Assembly (NCBI GenBank): GCA_030765055.1
Contig: CM060958.1
Coordinates: forward strand, 106,366,090 to 106,430,089
Direction: 5' to 3'
Origin: Mantis religiosa
Taxonomy: Eukaryota; Arthropoda; Insecta; Mantodea; Mantidae
DNA: 64,000 bases
In this document: piece after piece, positions 45,101 to 55,145 of the stretch
Numbering within the stretch: position 1 is the first letter of the stretch
How the letters are laid out: each line of letters opens with the position of its first letter
The notes under the pieces: generated by a model
The model's database searches: none
What the model was told of the DNA's origin: nothing
The model's input: the letters and a program-made list of their open reading frames with translations, nothing else
Translations under genes and position numbers: made by a program

Positions 45101-46205
45101 CAGTCTGATTTTTAAAAGAAGATACGTGAAGGTCATCTGTTTCTCCACATGAGGTAGTCCCATGTTGCCTAGCAGCAGATAGGAAGTAAAGTAGATTCCC
45201 TTTTCTTACTCTCTCAATACTCGAAACATAAATAAGGGTTCGAGTTATCTCACCTCAACAAAGATATGCACAGTTAATCTGTATTAGCCTTCTTTAAGAA
45301 CAAAAATAAGTTTTTCACACATTCATTGCGTTGTGTGAGTTCTTTTAAATTTTTGTACTATGTAACTAATATTCCATATTTGCCGTTATTGTTGTTATGT
45401 ATCCTAAGTTGACAATAACGCACTAGTGCGGTAAATATTTCTCCATAGCAACACATAGACGATTCACGTTCTAAAATCTAACATTCATCTTCCATTATAT
45501 TTATTAATATTTTAGTTAATATATTAACTACTAAAATTCAGATTCATATATACACAAAGTGCAAAAAATACGTATGTGGAAAGTACATAGCGGAATCTCA
45601 GCGCAAGTGGCTCGTCTTTTGGAACCTTTCCTCGTTCTGTATACATTAATATCGCAGTATACTATTATTACCGACCTTGTCAATTGCCATGTTCATATCA
45701 ATGCCACCGATATACCGGAATTTTGACCCACAGGAATTCTTTTATGTGCAAGCATATCTACTGACATGGGACTGTCGCTTTTGGCTAAAAGGAATAAGCT
45801 GTTCATTGATAAGGAGCAAACTCTTGTCTTTCTGCTCAAAGAATTCCCTAAGAGAACAGAAAAATTCTCTAGTTTGACTACGCAATGAAACACCTCGACC
45901 GTAAACTGGTCTTTGGTTTAAACCATGAATCCTCGGTCCACCTCTAACCTTAGCGCCACTTCCTCTTGCTTCCATAACAACGTATTTTAATTGTTTTCAC
46001 AAAGTAGGCTAAAATAAACGACTTAATTGAACACAAGGAATGTCGGTTTCCCGCACAGAACTAGCGATAACAGACCTGAGGAGTACATTGTTCACCAATG
46101 TAACCAATCTGGCAACTTTTGTTTACGTTTCCATACCTTCCCCTCTTACCCTCCGCGTCCCTTGCTTGATGACCTTCACGTATCTTCTTTTAAAAATCAG
46201 ACTGT
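45101..46205 (-). mobile_element. Tc1-like element (family X) with perfect 37-bp inverted ends
   Basis: The 37-bp ends (45101-45137 and 46169-46205), starting CAGTCTGATTTTTAAAAG, are perfect inverted repeats. TA lies on each side (45099-45100 and 46206-46207). A second copy lies at 60499. The element is 1105 bp, too short for a full transposase, so it is a deletion derivative or internally decayed. The perfect ends point to recent activity, probably driven by a transposase made elsewhere. Confidence 0.85.
45693..45975 (-). pseudogene. Tc1-like transposase N-terminal remnant
   Basis: Opens at ATG 45975 with MEARGSGAKVRGGPRIHGLN, then in the same or a shifted frame VSLRSQTREFFCSLREFFEQ. This resembles the N terminus of insect DDE_3-type transposases (a basic leader, then a LRS-x-TRE-x(3)-x-FF helix). 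The plus-strand copy at 60719 has the same start (MEARCSGGRVRGGPRIHD). The catalytic part is not present in either copy. Confidence 0.6.
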
Positions 46206-46796
46206 ATGCCAGTTGGGAGACCTTCCTACCGGAGGAGGAAGTGTTCACCATTAGCATACCATACTGCCATGCACCGCCGAAGCTCCCGAAGACACTGCTA
46301 CCCAGAAAGAAATCACCAGATGAGCCATAATCTGAAATGATAATGGAAATAAAATTGAGAGTTCGAAATTCGGGAGATGTAATTCACCTACCCAGCATTC
46401 ACCTAGCAACTCGGGAAAACCTCCGAAAAACCCATGGTTCGTGTAGTTCTGTCACGGAATTTGAACCCGGACCTCCTTAATGAGGACCACAGATGAAACC
46501 ATCATTTGACCTAGAGCGTTCTTTCTCACAATACAGTGATTTGTGAGGGTTTACATTTGAGCTTTTTGGAAGTATATTGCAGTGCACTCCAACGCTTATT
46601 TTGAAACCATAAGGTATGCCATGGAAAGTAAACTAATCAATAAAGAAACTTCAGTCAACGGTCACTGTATTCGATATTGTGACATAGAAGGTTTGTAGAA
46701 TCAAAAATCTGGTTTGTAGAAACTTAAAACGCTCTTTATTGCAGTAAAAGAGAAACTTTACATAACCCTTGCAGCAGAAAAACACGAGACTTTGAC

Positions 46797-48174
46797 CAAC
46801 ACCAACTCCAATACTCAGACCATAATACAGATTCCAACATGGCGCCCGTCGAAGCCCAGCGACTCTGGTTACGCAGAATAGGAAACTATACACAATGGAC
46901 ATAATATAATCCATATTACGGAGCAGCGAGGTAACTCCTAAGCATTTATCACTTTATACTTTCAACTAAAATGTGCAATAACATAAATAAACAGCATCAT
47001 GACAAATTCTAAGAGCTTATAACATTATATAGTAGCACGACCAGTACTATGCATTTTCCACCTTATACTTCCAATCAAAATTTAATTTATAAGGCATGAC
47101 AACTCATAAGCATTAAACACAGCAAACTTTATCTTATTGGACTGTATCATCCTATCGTCTGTAGCAAGTACTAAAGTTTCTTTTACATTGTTTACATGGT
47201 AACCTTTTCTGGCAAGGGCATACTGCTTATACTATAATATTTAAGAGAACTCACCAGATTGTCCAGTTTATTCCAATTGTCACGTTTGAAGGTGTCAAGT
47301 TCCCTCACACTGCAAGATCCATTTAAAATTTTCCACTGGTAGGCTCATAATATTCCTTCTAGGTTATGAAATACTTTGAAACTTATTAAGTGAAGGAACA
47401 TCAGTGAAGCTGGGATCTTGAATGTTATTGAAAAGAACGTAACTAATCGTCTTTAATAATGCCTATCAATGGGTTAAAATCTCCTCACCACTTCGGTTTT
47501 TAAGGACTCAAAACTGTCAATAACATCTTGTGCAACCAAATATTAAACTTATCTTCACTCTCTGTAAAATATCTTGGATGCATTCTTCAGTATTTCGTAT
47601 TTTCTGGTTGAGGTTTAATGTGTGATAGGATGGCTGATTCTTAAAAATCGTGGGGTAGGCATCATCTATTAATTTTTGTACTTTTCGAAGGGCACGAATT
47701 GGTTCACCATCATTTACAGGAAATATGTCTTCCTTAACCTCAAAGCACTGTTCAAAATGATGAATACAAACTACAGTTTTATCATTTACTTTAAAATCTT
47801 TACGACGTATGATCCTGATCCACTTATCCCATTTTGATTTTTCCTTCGCAAATTTAAATGTCGTGTGAGGTGCACTACCACAATTAGATAGCAGCTGGGA
47901 ACACAACAACGATGCATTTCGACAATACTTCACAGTATATATTTAGGTAAACGTTATCACTGTATGTTAAATACTTAACTATAAACTAACTCGTTAACCA
48001 CTAATTTCCACTGTAATATGAATTACATTAATTCTTCAAACACACAATCAAAGTAAACAAACACACACTTTACTCTGTAGATATAACCACAACATAACAA
48101 GCTGGGCCACGAGTGCCGCCATTTTTCCTACAATCGATTCTCGTATTATGGTCTGAGTATTGGAGTTGGTGTTG
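46797..48174 (-). mobile_element. P-like DNA transposon with THAP frame, nested in LTR
   Basis: Perfect 32-bp terminal inverted repeats (46797-46828 and 48143-48174) start CAACACCAACTCCAATAC. Imperfect pairing continues inward (ATGGCGCCCGTCGAAG against ATGGCGGCACTCGTGG). Both sides carry CTTTGAC (46790-46796 and 48175-48181), a 7-bp target duplication. Joining the flanks rebuilds LTR sequence comparable with the LTR at 52090. A minus-strand THAP-domain frame starts 240 bp inside. Short ends, a 7-8 bp duplication and a THAP domain together point to the P superfamily. At 1378 bp it is too short for a full transposase of 750 or more residues. Confidence 0.78.
47517..47933 (-). CDS. THAP-domain protein fragment (P-like transposase N terminus)
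   Basis: An unbroken frame of 138 codons from ATG 47933. It starts MKYCRNASLLCSQLLSNCG, then TTFKFAKEKSKWDKWIRIIR, VNDKTVVCIHHFEQCFEVKE and IDDAYPTIFKNQPSYHT. The C-x-x-H pair (VCIHHF), the F-x-F-x(4)-KW block, and the A-x-PTIF-type motif are the marks of a THAP zinc finger, a DNA-binding module of P-element transposases and host proteins. The N-terminal cysteine pair is present but its spacing looks irregular. The frame ends soon after the module, so the RNase H-like catalytic region is absent here. A possible further exon ends at a donor-like CTG|GTGAGT near 47257. A truncated THAP protein may still bind the element ends. Confidence 0.68.
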   Translation of the reverse strand: MKYCRNASLLCSQLLSNCGSAPHTTFKFAKEKSKWDKWIRIIRRKDFKVNDKTVVCIHHFEQCFEVKEDIFPVNDGEPIRALRKVQKLIDDAYPTIFKNQPSYHTLNLNQKIRNTEECIQDILQRVKISLIFGCTRCY

Positions 48175-48545
48175 CTTTGACAATAAATTGTCTTTAAGGT
48201 CGACTCGGTGCTCTTCCGCACGTAAACAAATGAAAGAAATCACTGCGCTACAGTTCAAATGTCCACTCTCGCAATAAACATAACACAACTCACACAACTG
48301 ACTGTCGCTCTGACACCTCTACTCCCAGCCATTGTGTTTAGAAAGTCGCAGAACATTCAATAACAATCGCGACAGCAACAGAAAGGCTGAAAATTCCAGA
48401 ACCTCTATCGGTCTCTTTCTCTCTTTTGGCAAAGTTCCAGCTTGACGCGCCACTCTCTGTCTGTTTCCTTCCTGCCCACGCACCCAGCTCTGGTTTTGTG
48501 GCAGCTCCACAACAATGCAATCCGAAACACTGCTCACTCCTTAAG

Positions 48546-48905
48546 GTGGTCGTTCCGAACAGCACCATCGTAGCGGACCAGACGATCCAGGTATACCACC
48601 AACATCTTTCCTCGGGGCACCTTCTGGATGCAGTAGACCACGTCGTTAATCCCCTTTATCACCCGCTACGGTCCCTGCCATGGTTGTTGAAGTTTTGGGC
48701 AGCGTCCTTTAGTCCAGGTAGGGTGGTACAACCAGATCTGGTCACTTTGCTGGAACCCTTGGCTGTTGGCTTGCCTGTCGCACGGGGTCTTCATGCGGTC
48801 ACTCGCCTTCTGGATGTTCTGACGAGTCATCTCATGCATGTCGTGAAGATGGTCTACGAGGTTCAGCACATACTCTTCTGGGATCTTGGCCAATGCATCT
48901 TCCAT
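48546..48905 (-). pseudogene. Gypsy-type integrase C terminus
   Basis: The frame from 48905 reads EEYVLNLVDHLHDMHEMTRQ, then ASDRMKTPCDRQANSQGF, DQIWLYHPTWTKGRCPKLQQ and PWQGP. A TAG stop follows, then VIKGINDVVYCIQKV, GKMLVVYLDRLVRYDG and the end of the frame. This is the GPY/F-like tail of integrase in gypsy-type LTR retrotransposons (relatives: V-W-LYNP-x-R-KG-x-CPKLQ-x-W-x-GPY). It runs straight into the LTR. The rest of pol and gag are absent upstream of about 48915, so only the 3' end of the element remains. One in-frame stop is present. Confidence 0.82.
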
Positions 48906-49083
48906 CGTCGTATCCTACTTCTGGCAATATATATCTTGTATTTATATTATAAATACTACAGATATATTTAAGTTCAAGATCTGTCACATGAAATGGAAGT
49001 ATTTTGATTTGAAAAGTCAACATATATAATTTTTAGAATAAAAAGTAAATATGTATTATTATTCGCTAATTAATTATACATAT

Positions 49084-49508
49084 TGTCACGAGCATTGTTG
49101 TGAGCCGGCGCAACCGACGAGTTCAAAGAGACGGACAGTACAGTGCGGAGATAAAAGCTTGCCGAAACGGTGGGGGTAAGGAGACGGGATTCTGGAGAGT
49201 TCGTCTTTCTTCCAGCGCCGTCTTGATTGTTTGACAATGTTCCACAAATTTCCGGAATATTGAGCAAGCTATAAAAAGGAAGCCGCAGCTCGTTAATAAG
49301 GAACAATTGTTAATTGGACTTGTGAATGCGAACAACTGTGTTTTGAAAGTGAACTTTCTTTGCAGTCGATGACCTCGCAAGTTGTATTGTGTATGTGACG
49401 TAATTCTGCTACTGTAAGGGTTGCCCAAAGTGTGTTTCTACGCCAATAAAGGGCAATTTTTAGTGTTTGAAACCTGTAATTTTAATTTCACGATCACACA
49501 AAGTCACA
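49084..49508 (+). mobile_element. Solo LTR, family L3
   Basis: 425 bp from TGTCACGAGC to AAAGTCACA, flanked by ATAT (49080-49083 and 49509-49512), a 4-bp target duplication. TATA box TATAAAAA at about 49270 and AATAAA at 49445-49450 are in LTR order. No internal sequence remains. The terminal signature is shared with L1 and L4, but the body is different. Confidence 0.85.
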
Positions 49509-50698
49509 ATATAATTTATTTATAGACGTACGAAGTATTCAGCCTAAATAAGTGCGATTTGAAAAGCTAGCTACTTTATATTTGAAACATTTCGAAGCGT
49601 AAACAGTGACGTACATTGGTTGTTTCTTGCACTCATATCGGTTTGTTTTGTCTTTTAGCTTCATCCCTCTGCACTAGGTGTCCCAGGTTTCACTGCCTGG
49701 TTTTCAGGAGTCCAAGGAACATACGTTCTCGACACTCTTTTTCTGATAACAAGTGTGTTGTATCTGCTTAAAATTGCATTGTGCTTTAACCAGAAACAAA
49801 TTAACAAACATCGGCAATACAAATATCGCTAATGGAAAAATAACGATAACTTTGTACATCCTTGTGTTTTACTCGACAAAATCTCAAAACAATGCAATAA
49901 GAAAATCAATTCAAATAAAATATATGAATATTGCAATACTTTTAATTATTAAAGTGTAATTATTAAGTTATTTTCTCAAACTAATCCCGAGGCGTTTCCA
50001 TACACGTCGTATTCCGGTTTTATCCGGCTTAATTTAGTTGTAAGAAAATATTTGTTGTTGTATTACTCTACTCCATACGGGATTACCATACGGACTTATA
50101 AAGCAACTCCAATGTAGTTTGAATCTGTCCATATGGTCTGGTCTTAGGAAGAGTTCGAATAAGAAATGATGCACCAACTCGCTCGGTATACGATACTGAA
50201 TAGGCACTGTTCGAATTTTAACACACCCAACTCACACATACGTAGGAGCTCATTTGTTTTCGAAGGCAAGAATGGTATAAATTTTAAGGACATCGGCTAC
50301 AACTCCGATTACACTGCAGGATAAGAACACTGGATAGATTTCGCAACAATGTACCCATGCCTCTGAACTCGGGCGTGTAAAATTAACGAAGGGAGAGAGA
50401 AGGCGTGGTCAGACATTGCGGCCTGAGTATAATAACTTGCTCTCGTCATATTTGTTTTAAGGACACGCAGTTAGAGTTCGAAGTACATTTCCGACAGCTC
50501 ATTTACATTTGGCCAACATGTAACATCCGTAGATTGTACCACGCCTCTTGTACAGCGTGTTTCATAATACCAAAACTATTCCAGATGCCACTAAATATAT
50601 ATGCAGCCTATCCAAGTACATAGTTTTTAATAAGTAAGGTTTTGCTAAACTAGTGCTATTAACAGTTTTAATGTGAATACCAAAACAGTAATTAATTG
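49509..50698. other. No gene recognised
   Basis: AT-rich with short frames only. Confidence 0.5.
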
Positions 50699-52019
50699 TA
50701 CGAGCGCTGTTCAATAAAGAATGATAATAATTTATTTTTGACAACGTACCTTTACTCATCATAATTTTGATGGTCCGTCTCAAAATAGTCTCCACTGAAT
50801 GCGCTGTACTTGCCCCAGCGTTTCTGCCAGTCTTCAAAGACATGCTAGAATCCATTTTTGAGAGATCCTTCAAAACCACCTACGCAGCCTTCACCACTGC
50901 TTCTGATGATGGATAATGTCTCCCACGAAGGCGTTTCTTCAAGTTAGGGAATAGAAAAAAGTCACATGGGGCTAAATCCGGACAATACGGAGGGTTAGGG
51001 ATGTACTTCACGTTGATTTTTGCAAGTTATGCAGCAACAACATTGGCAATATGTGGCCGCGCATTATCATGGTGCAGCATCCAGCCTGCTTCACGGAAAT
51101 GTGGTCTTTTGCGCTTGATATGGAATTGCAATGTTTTCAGGACATCCCTCTAGTATTGTCCAGTTACTGGTGTGTACGCAGGCACAACACGCTGATAAAC
51201 CATTCCATGAACATCAAAGAATGAGACGACCATAACTTTCCCAGCAGAAGCAACCAGTATTGTTTTTTGGGGGGTTGGTGATGAAGAAGATTTCCACAGT
51301 GAGCTTTGCTGTTTGCTCTCAGGATCAAAATGATGTAGCCAAGTTTCATCAGCAGTGATTGCGTTTGAAGGAAACTCCGGAGCTTCCTCTAACATCAACT
51401 TTAACTGCATGCAGACCTGAATGCGAATGTCCTTTTGTTCGGGAATAAACAGTCTTGGAACCCATCGTGCACAAACACGTGTCATGTGTAATGTTTCTGT
51501 CACCAACGTGTGGGTGGCACCCAATGAAATGTTCAGTATTACAGAAAATGATCTGAAGGTGATTCGTCGATTCTCTCTCACAATGGCAGCAGCAGTGTTG
51601 ATGTTTTCTTCCGTAAGAGCAGTAACTGGAGCACCGGATAAACCTTCCTTTAAAATTGACTGCCTCCCCTCTTTAAATATTTTAAGCCACCTTCGAGCTG
51701 TGCTGTAGGGAAGAAGAGACTCTCCATAGGCCTCACGTAACGTTTTATAGGCCTCAACTGAAGATTTGTTGAGACGAAAGCAGAATTTCAAAGCCGCATA
51801 TTGTTCCACGGGTGTTACCTCCATTGCAGTGGTAGGCGATACTGAACATTTCTGAACTTGCCTGGTTCTCACAGGCGGGAACCAGGAGTACCAACAATGA
51901 ATCTACTACAGTGTGTTTGTTTCACATTAAACTAACAGAATATAATAAAATTGAATTTTAGTGCGAAAAATTATGACCGTAAAAGAAATTATGATCATTT
52001 TTATTGAACAGCCCTCGCA
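50699..52019 (-). mobile_element. Mariner family M1, full-length copy
   Basis: The ends TACGAGCGCTGTTCAATAAA and inverted TTTTTATTGAACAGCCCTCG define about 1.32 kb. It is the most complete of the M1 copies and serves as the reference for those at 10848, 19683 and 56506. Confidence 0.9.
50740..51824 (-). pseudogene. Mariner M1 transposase, full length with three stops
   Basis: From ATG 51824: MEVTPVEQYAALKFCFRLNK, SSVEAYKTLREAYGESLLPY, RRWLKIFKEGRQSILKEG (HTH), ITFRSFSVILNISLGATHTL (second HTH) and RVCARWVPRLFIPEQK. The first catalytic motif is TADETWLHHFDPESKQQ and the second LHHDNARPHIAN. The third is PYCPDLAPCDFFLFPNLKK. All three acidic residues are present with D34D spacing. Three internal stops (near 51150, 51027 and 50883) and a frameshift in the C-terminal tail stop it from working. 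In the family this enzyme cuts at the terminal repeats and inserts at TA. Confidence 0.88.
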
Positions 52020-52089
52020 ATTCTAAAACCTTAACAAGTAGGAACAAATCAAGGAATGCATAGGAGTACATCGCCCACTTAAGTTATAT

Positions 52090-52500
52090 TGTCACCTATT
52101 ACATTGTTTTGCTGTTACGACAAGAGAGAGCTGGGCGCGTGGGCAGGGGAGCTGAACGCTTGCCAAGAGAAGGAAAGAAACAGAGAGAGGCTCCCCAATT
52201 TTCTGTCTTTCTCTTGCCGCCGCGAATGTTCTCGGAAGGTATACGGCATTCTGGAAACAATGTTTGGAGGTATAAATACCGGCAAGTTGTTAGAGCGGCA
52301 GTTGTGTGATAGTCATTGCGATAGTGGGCGTTTGAACTGTATCGCATTGATTTCTTTCTTTTGTTTACGTGCGGCGGAGCATTGAGTCAACCTTGAAGAC
52401 TGATGATTGTCAATTTCACGTTTTTTACTGCAATAAAGGATGTTCTAAATTTCTGCAAACCAAACATTTGATTCTACGTAACACTAGCTCTCACAGTATT
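52090..52500 (+). mobile_element. Solo LTR, family L4
   Basis: Starts TGTCACCTATTAC; TATA box TATAAAT at 52271 and AATAAA at 52432-52437. It ends near CTCTCACAGTATT (52500). ATAT lies on both sides (52086-52089 and 52501-52504) if the end is taken at 52500. Related in sequence to the LTR at 46670-48537 (GAGCTGGGCGCGTGGGCAG, TTGTTTACGTGCGG). Confidence 0.78.
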
Positions 52501-54259
52501 ATATATTGTTCGACTTCAGCATCCATCTTTTGTTTAAGTAGTGTACAAATTTTATATCTACAGCAACGTTTATATACAATATAGATGTTAACATTTATTC
52601 AAAGTTTCAAACAAATGTGAATTAAATTGCGACGTATGGAACACTTTGAACATAAAACATGTCCAGTTTTGAATAAATTGGAATTAATTCCTTCTGATGG
52701 CTGCACCTAATGCATGCCACTGTGTTTGATCATTGCCACGTTAGGAAAGATATTCAGAATATGAATCCGAAGTAAGTAAATAATTGTATTGATTCTCTAG
52801 CTTCGGTGGTTGGATATAACGTACTGCCAATCAGTGTAAGTGATTAAATTCCTGTATAATGCCTTTAAAAATGTCAAAAGTAGCAGGATCTTATTACAGA
52901 AGTTTTAATTATTTGACCATTATAAGGATTTAGAAAGGGAAAAAAAGAAGATATGTTGCTCCTGTACCTTTTCCTTCAGAGGTTAAGGATGCCTCAATAT
53001 AAACATAGAGCCAGACTGGCGTATTTACAGCTGTATTCATATTAGAATTTATTTCTTCTACAAGGTTTATGTTATATTCTACTGTTGCTAATATTGTAGG
53101 ATTGGGTTTTATTTGTAAATTTTTATTTTGTGTGGGGTAGCTTAAGTTTGCTTTTCAGTATATTTCCAACAGAGAGAAAACATTGTTGAGTTTTTAGAGA
53201 GATTTAGAACTTAAAAAGTAATATTACCGCTGAAGTGTGTTTCACTAAAACCTTGTACTGACGACAAATATGCAATTAGATGTTTATCTTGTTTACCATG
53301 AGATACATAAGCAGAATGTACTTTAGTAATAATAGTTTGTTGAACGTGTAGTAAAAGTCATGTGAATGTAACAGTCATTACAACTTTCAAAGTTATTACA
53401 CAATGACAAACTCTCATATGAAAGTTTATCTATTAATCCCTGGGATAATAAGCTTTTACTAACATACTTTATAGAAGAGGTGAGTTGTGTAATTAACTCC
53501 TCAAGTGGAATCTAGCGGATAACAATAAAATCGAAAAAACATTTTCTGTTTGCGATGTATTTCAAACGGTGTCATCACGCTCTTCGGAAGTGCAAACACG
53601 GCTTAAACTGTCAGATCCGATTGTCTCTCTTGATGGGACAGCTTAAAAGAAAGTGGAGAAAAGAGAATAGAAAGTACACCTGCCGTTTGTAGCGCTGATC
53701 AAACATAGACGTTGCAAACAAACTGCAAATGTAGACTTCTGCACAGGAAGGTTTTGCTCGAATATGAATATGTTCCGGTAAAAAATATAAACATTGTCTT
53801 CATGCTAAGCGATTATAATAATATTGTTTTATATATATAGAATAGCCTTGTGAGTTCTTTATAGCCACAGATTTTGACCAAAATTGACACACATAACCTT
53901 TGATAATGTGTAAAACTTACTGTGCAGTTTAGAATTAATTTGCATTTCATACAGTTTAATTTTGATGTAATTGAAAAGACATTATCTATAATACTTTTAA
54001 TGAAGCAAGTTACACATGTTGTATACGCAGTCCTATTTTAAAATTAAATACATATACCTAAGTTACTGAACCAATTGGAACTGGGCAGGCATTCTACTAA
54101 AATTAAAATCTTGTCAAGGGCAATGAAATATTTATACAGAATCGCTAACTTGGAAGATGGCAATATTATTAAAGAATGTTTTTATATTCAAAGAAGAAGT
54201 AACTGGGGAGGGTCTTGGGCATGTAAAATGAATGATGTGTTGAAGCAGATAGGTATGGG
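52501..54259. other. No gene recognised
   Basis: AT-rich. No shared repeats and no domain-bearing frames. Confidence 0.5.
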
Positions 54260-54375
54260 TCATTCTTGGATAAATGCAGAGTATGGGTATAGAGGCTCCT
54301 GGAAAGAAGTTGAGATTAGAGGATATTGACAGACAAGACACTTTTTCCTGTACAAGTGAAGAAAGCTCACTGAGG

Positions 54376-54444
<69 letters not shown>
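54376..54444 (+). repeat. (ATC)n microsatellite
   Basis: About 23 ATC units at the 3' end of the LINE fragment. The poly-Ser and poly-Met frames on either strand are artefacts of it. Confidence 0.97.
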
Positions 54445-54811
54445 AGGATTGGGTCCTGTGACCCGTTCCGTTCTCTTCAAGAGCCTCCTTATCCTTCCAG
54501 CGTAGAGCTGGGCGTCCCACATCTCTCTTTTCCTTCAGCATATAATCTAAAACTCTTCTTGGAAGTCGTTCCGCGTCCATTCTTAAAGTACGATATTTTC
54601 ATTCATTTTTGTTCTTTATTATTTTACTGTTTAAATTAAAAATCCCAAGCTCTTCTCTTATTTTTTCGTTTCTTACGTGGACTATTGTTTTATAACCTGC
54701 CACGCTTCTCAAAAATCTCATCTCTGCCGATTCTAGCTGTTTGCATTGGTTCTTTGCCAGTGTCCATATTTCGGAACTGTATGTTAACGTAGGGACTGAT
54801 AAAAGAGCTTT
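54376..54811 (-). pseudogene. LINE ORF2 C terminus with (GAT)n tail
   Basis: From 54811 on the minus strand: PTLTYSSEIWTLAKNQCKQL, ESAEMRFLRSVAGYKT, VRNEKIREELGIFNLN, then, after a stop, RMDAERLPRRVLDYMLKEKR and DVGRPALRWKDKE. These are conserved blocks of the end of insect LINE ORF2 proteins (Y-GSE-W, AEMRFLR, ELGIF, RM-x-RLP-x-x-L, GRR-x-VGRP-x-x-RW). It ends directly in the (ATG)n tract at 54376-54444. The 5' end is cut at 54811, beside a SINE. Confidence 0.8.
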
Positions 54812-54813
54812 TT

Positions 54814-55044
54814 GCCCGCCTCAGTAACCTAGATGCTAGCATGTCTGCCTCACGTTCAAGAGGTCCCGAGTTCGAATCTCGATGAGTGTCAGTTACCTAG
54901 ATAAGGTTTTATGGGGTTTATCCAAAAAACCGAATGTCTAGTAACTCTAAACTCCATGGACTGTGGGCCCATTTGAACACCTCTTCACCCATTCCATTTA
55001 TCGTCCAATATTACTTAAAAGGTTAAAGGACGTAAATTAAAAAA
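54814..55044 (+). repeat. SINE family 1, well preserved copy
   Basis: Head GCCCGCCTCAGTAACCTAG, CTCACGTTCAAGAGG, B-box-like GAGTTCGAATCTCG, middle ATAAGGTTTTATGGGG, tail GTAACTCTAAACTCCATGG and an A-rich end. It lies directly against the LINE 5' edge at 54811. Confidence 0.85.
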
Positions 55045-55092
55045 AGGAACAGTAAAGATTTTGAGGTCGTGTATTGAACTTCGTATTTAAAA

Positions 55093-55145
55093 CATAGGGT
55101 CAGACTGAAGAGATTAAATGCCATAGCCGGGATTTAAACGTAGTC
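55093..55145 (-). repeat. Family T tRNA-like fragment
   Basis: On the minus strand: TTTAAATCCCGGCTATGGCA, then CTTCAGTCTGACCCTATG. It is the 3' half of the tRNA-like unit plus its flank, as at 63733 in the same orientation. Confidence 0.65.

Larger units (their letters stand above)
44900..46500 (-). repeat. SINE family 3 long copy, split by a Tc1-like element
   Basis: Reading on the minus strand from 46500: head (GGTTTCATCTGTGGTCC, TCCGGGTTCAAATTCC), CCCATGGGTTTTTCGGAGG, GAATGCTGGGTAGGTGAATT and ACTTCCTCCTCCGGTAGG. The TA-flanked element at 45101-46205 interrupts it. The repeat resumes below 45099 with GGGCCGTTTCAGGAACCTGG and GACGCTGTCCTCTGCACTG, matching the GC-rich part of the copy at 7205. 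The two pieces together show a repeat of about 500-600 bp. Confidence 0.7.
46670..48537 (-). mobile_element. 3' LTR of a gypsy-type element, carrying a P-like insert
   Basis: On the minus strand the LTR starts just at the pol stop (about 48537: TGAGCAGTGTTTCGG). It shares AGAGCTGGGTGCGTGGGCAG and TTGTTTACGTGCGG with the LTR at 52090. It is interrupted at 48174 and continues from 46796 with TTACTGCAATAAAGAGCG and ATGTCACAATATC near 46670. Without the insert it would be about 480 bp. It carries the AATAAA signal after the insert. Confidence 0.75.

Noticed and set aside
48426..48971. A 181-codon plus-strand ORF
   Set aside because: It is antisense to a gypsy-type integrase tail and LTR.
54274..54639. 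A poly-Ser protein (plus) or poly-Met protein (minus)
   Set aside because: Both are produced by the (ATC)n repeat; only the LINE C-terminal part is meaningful.
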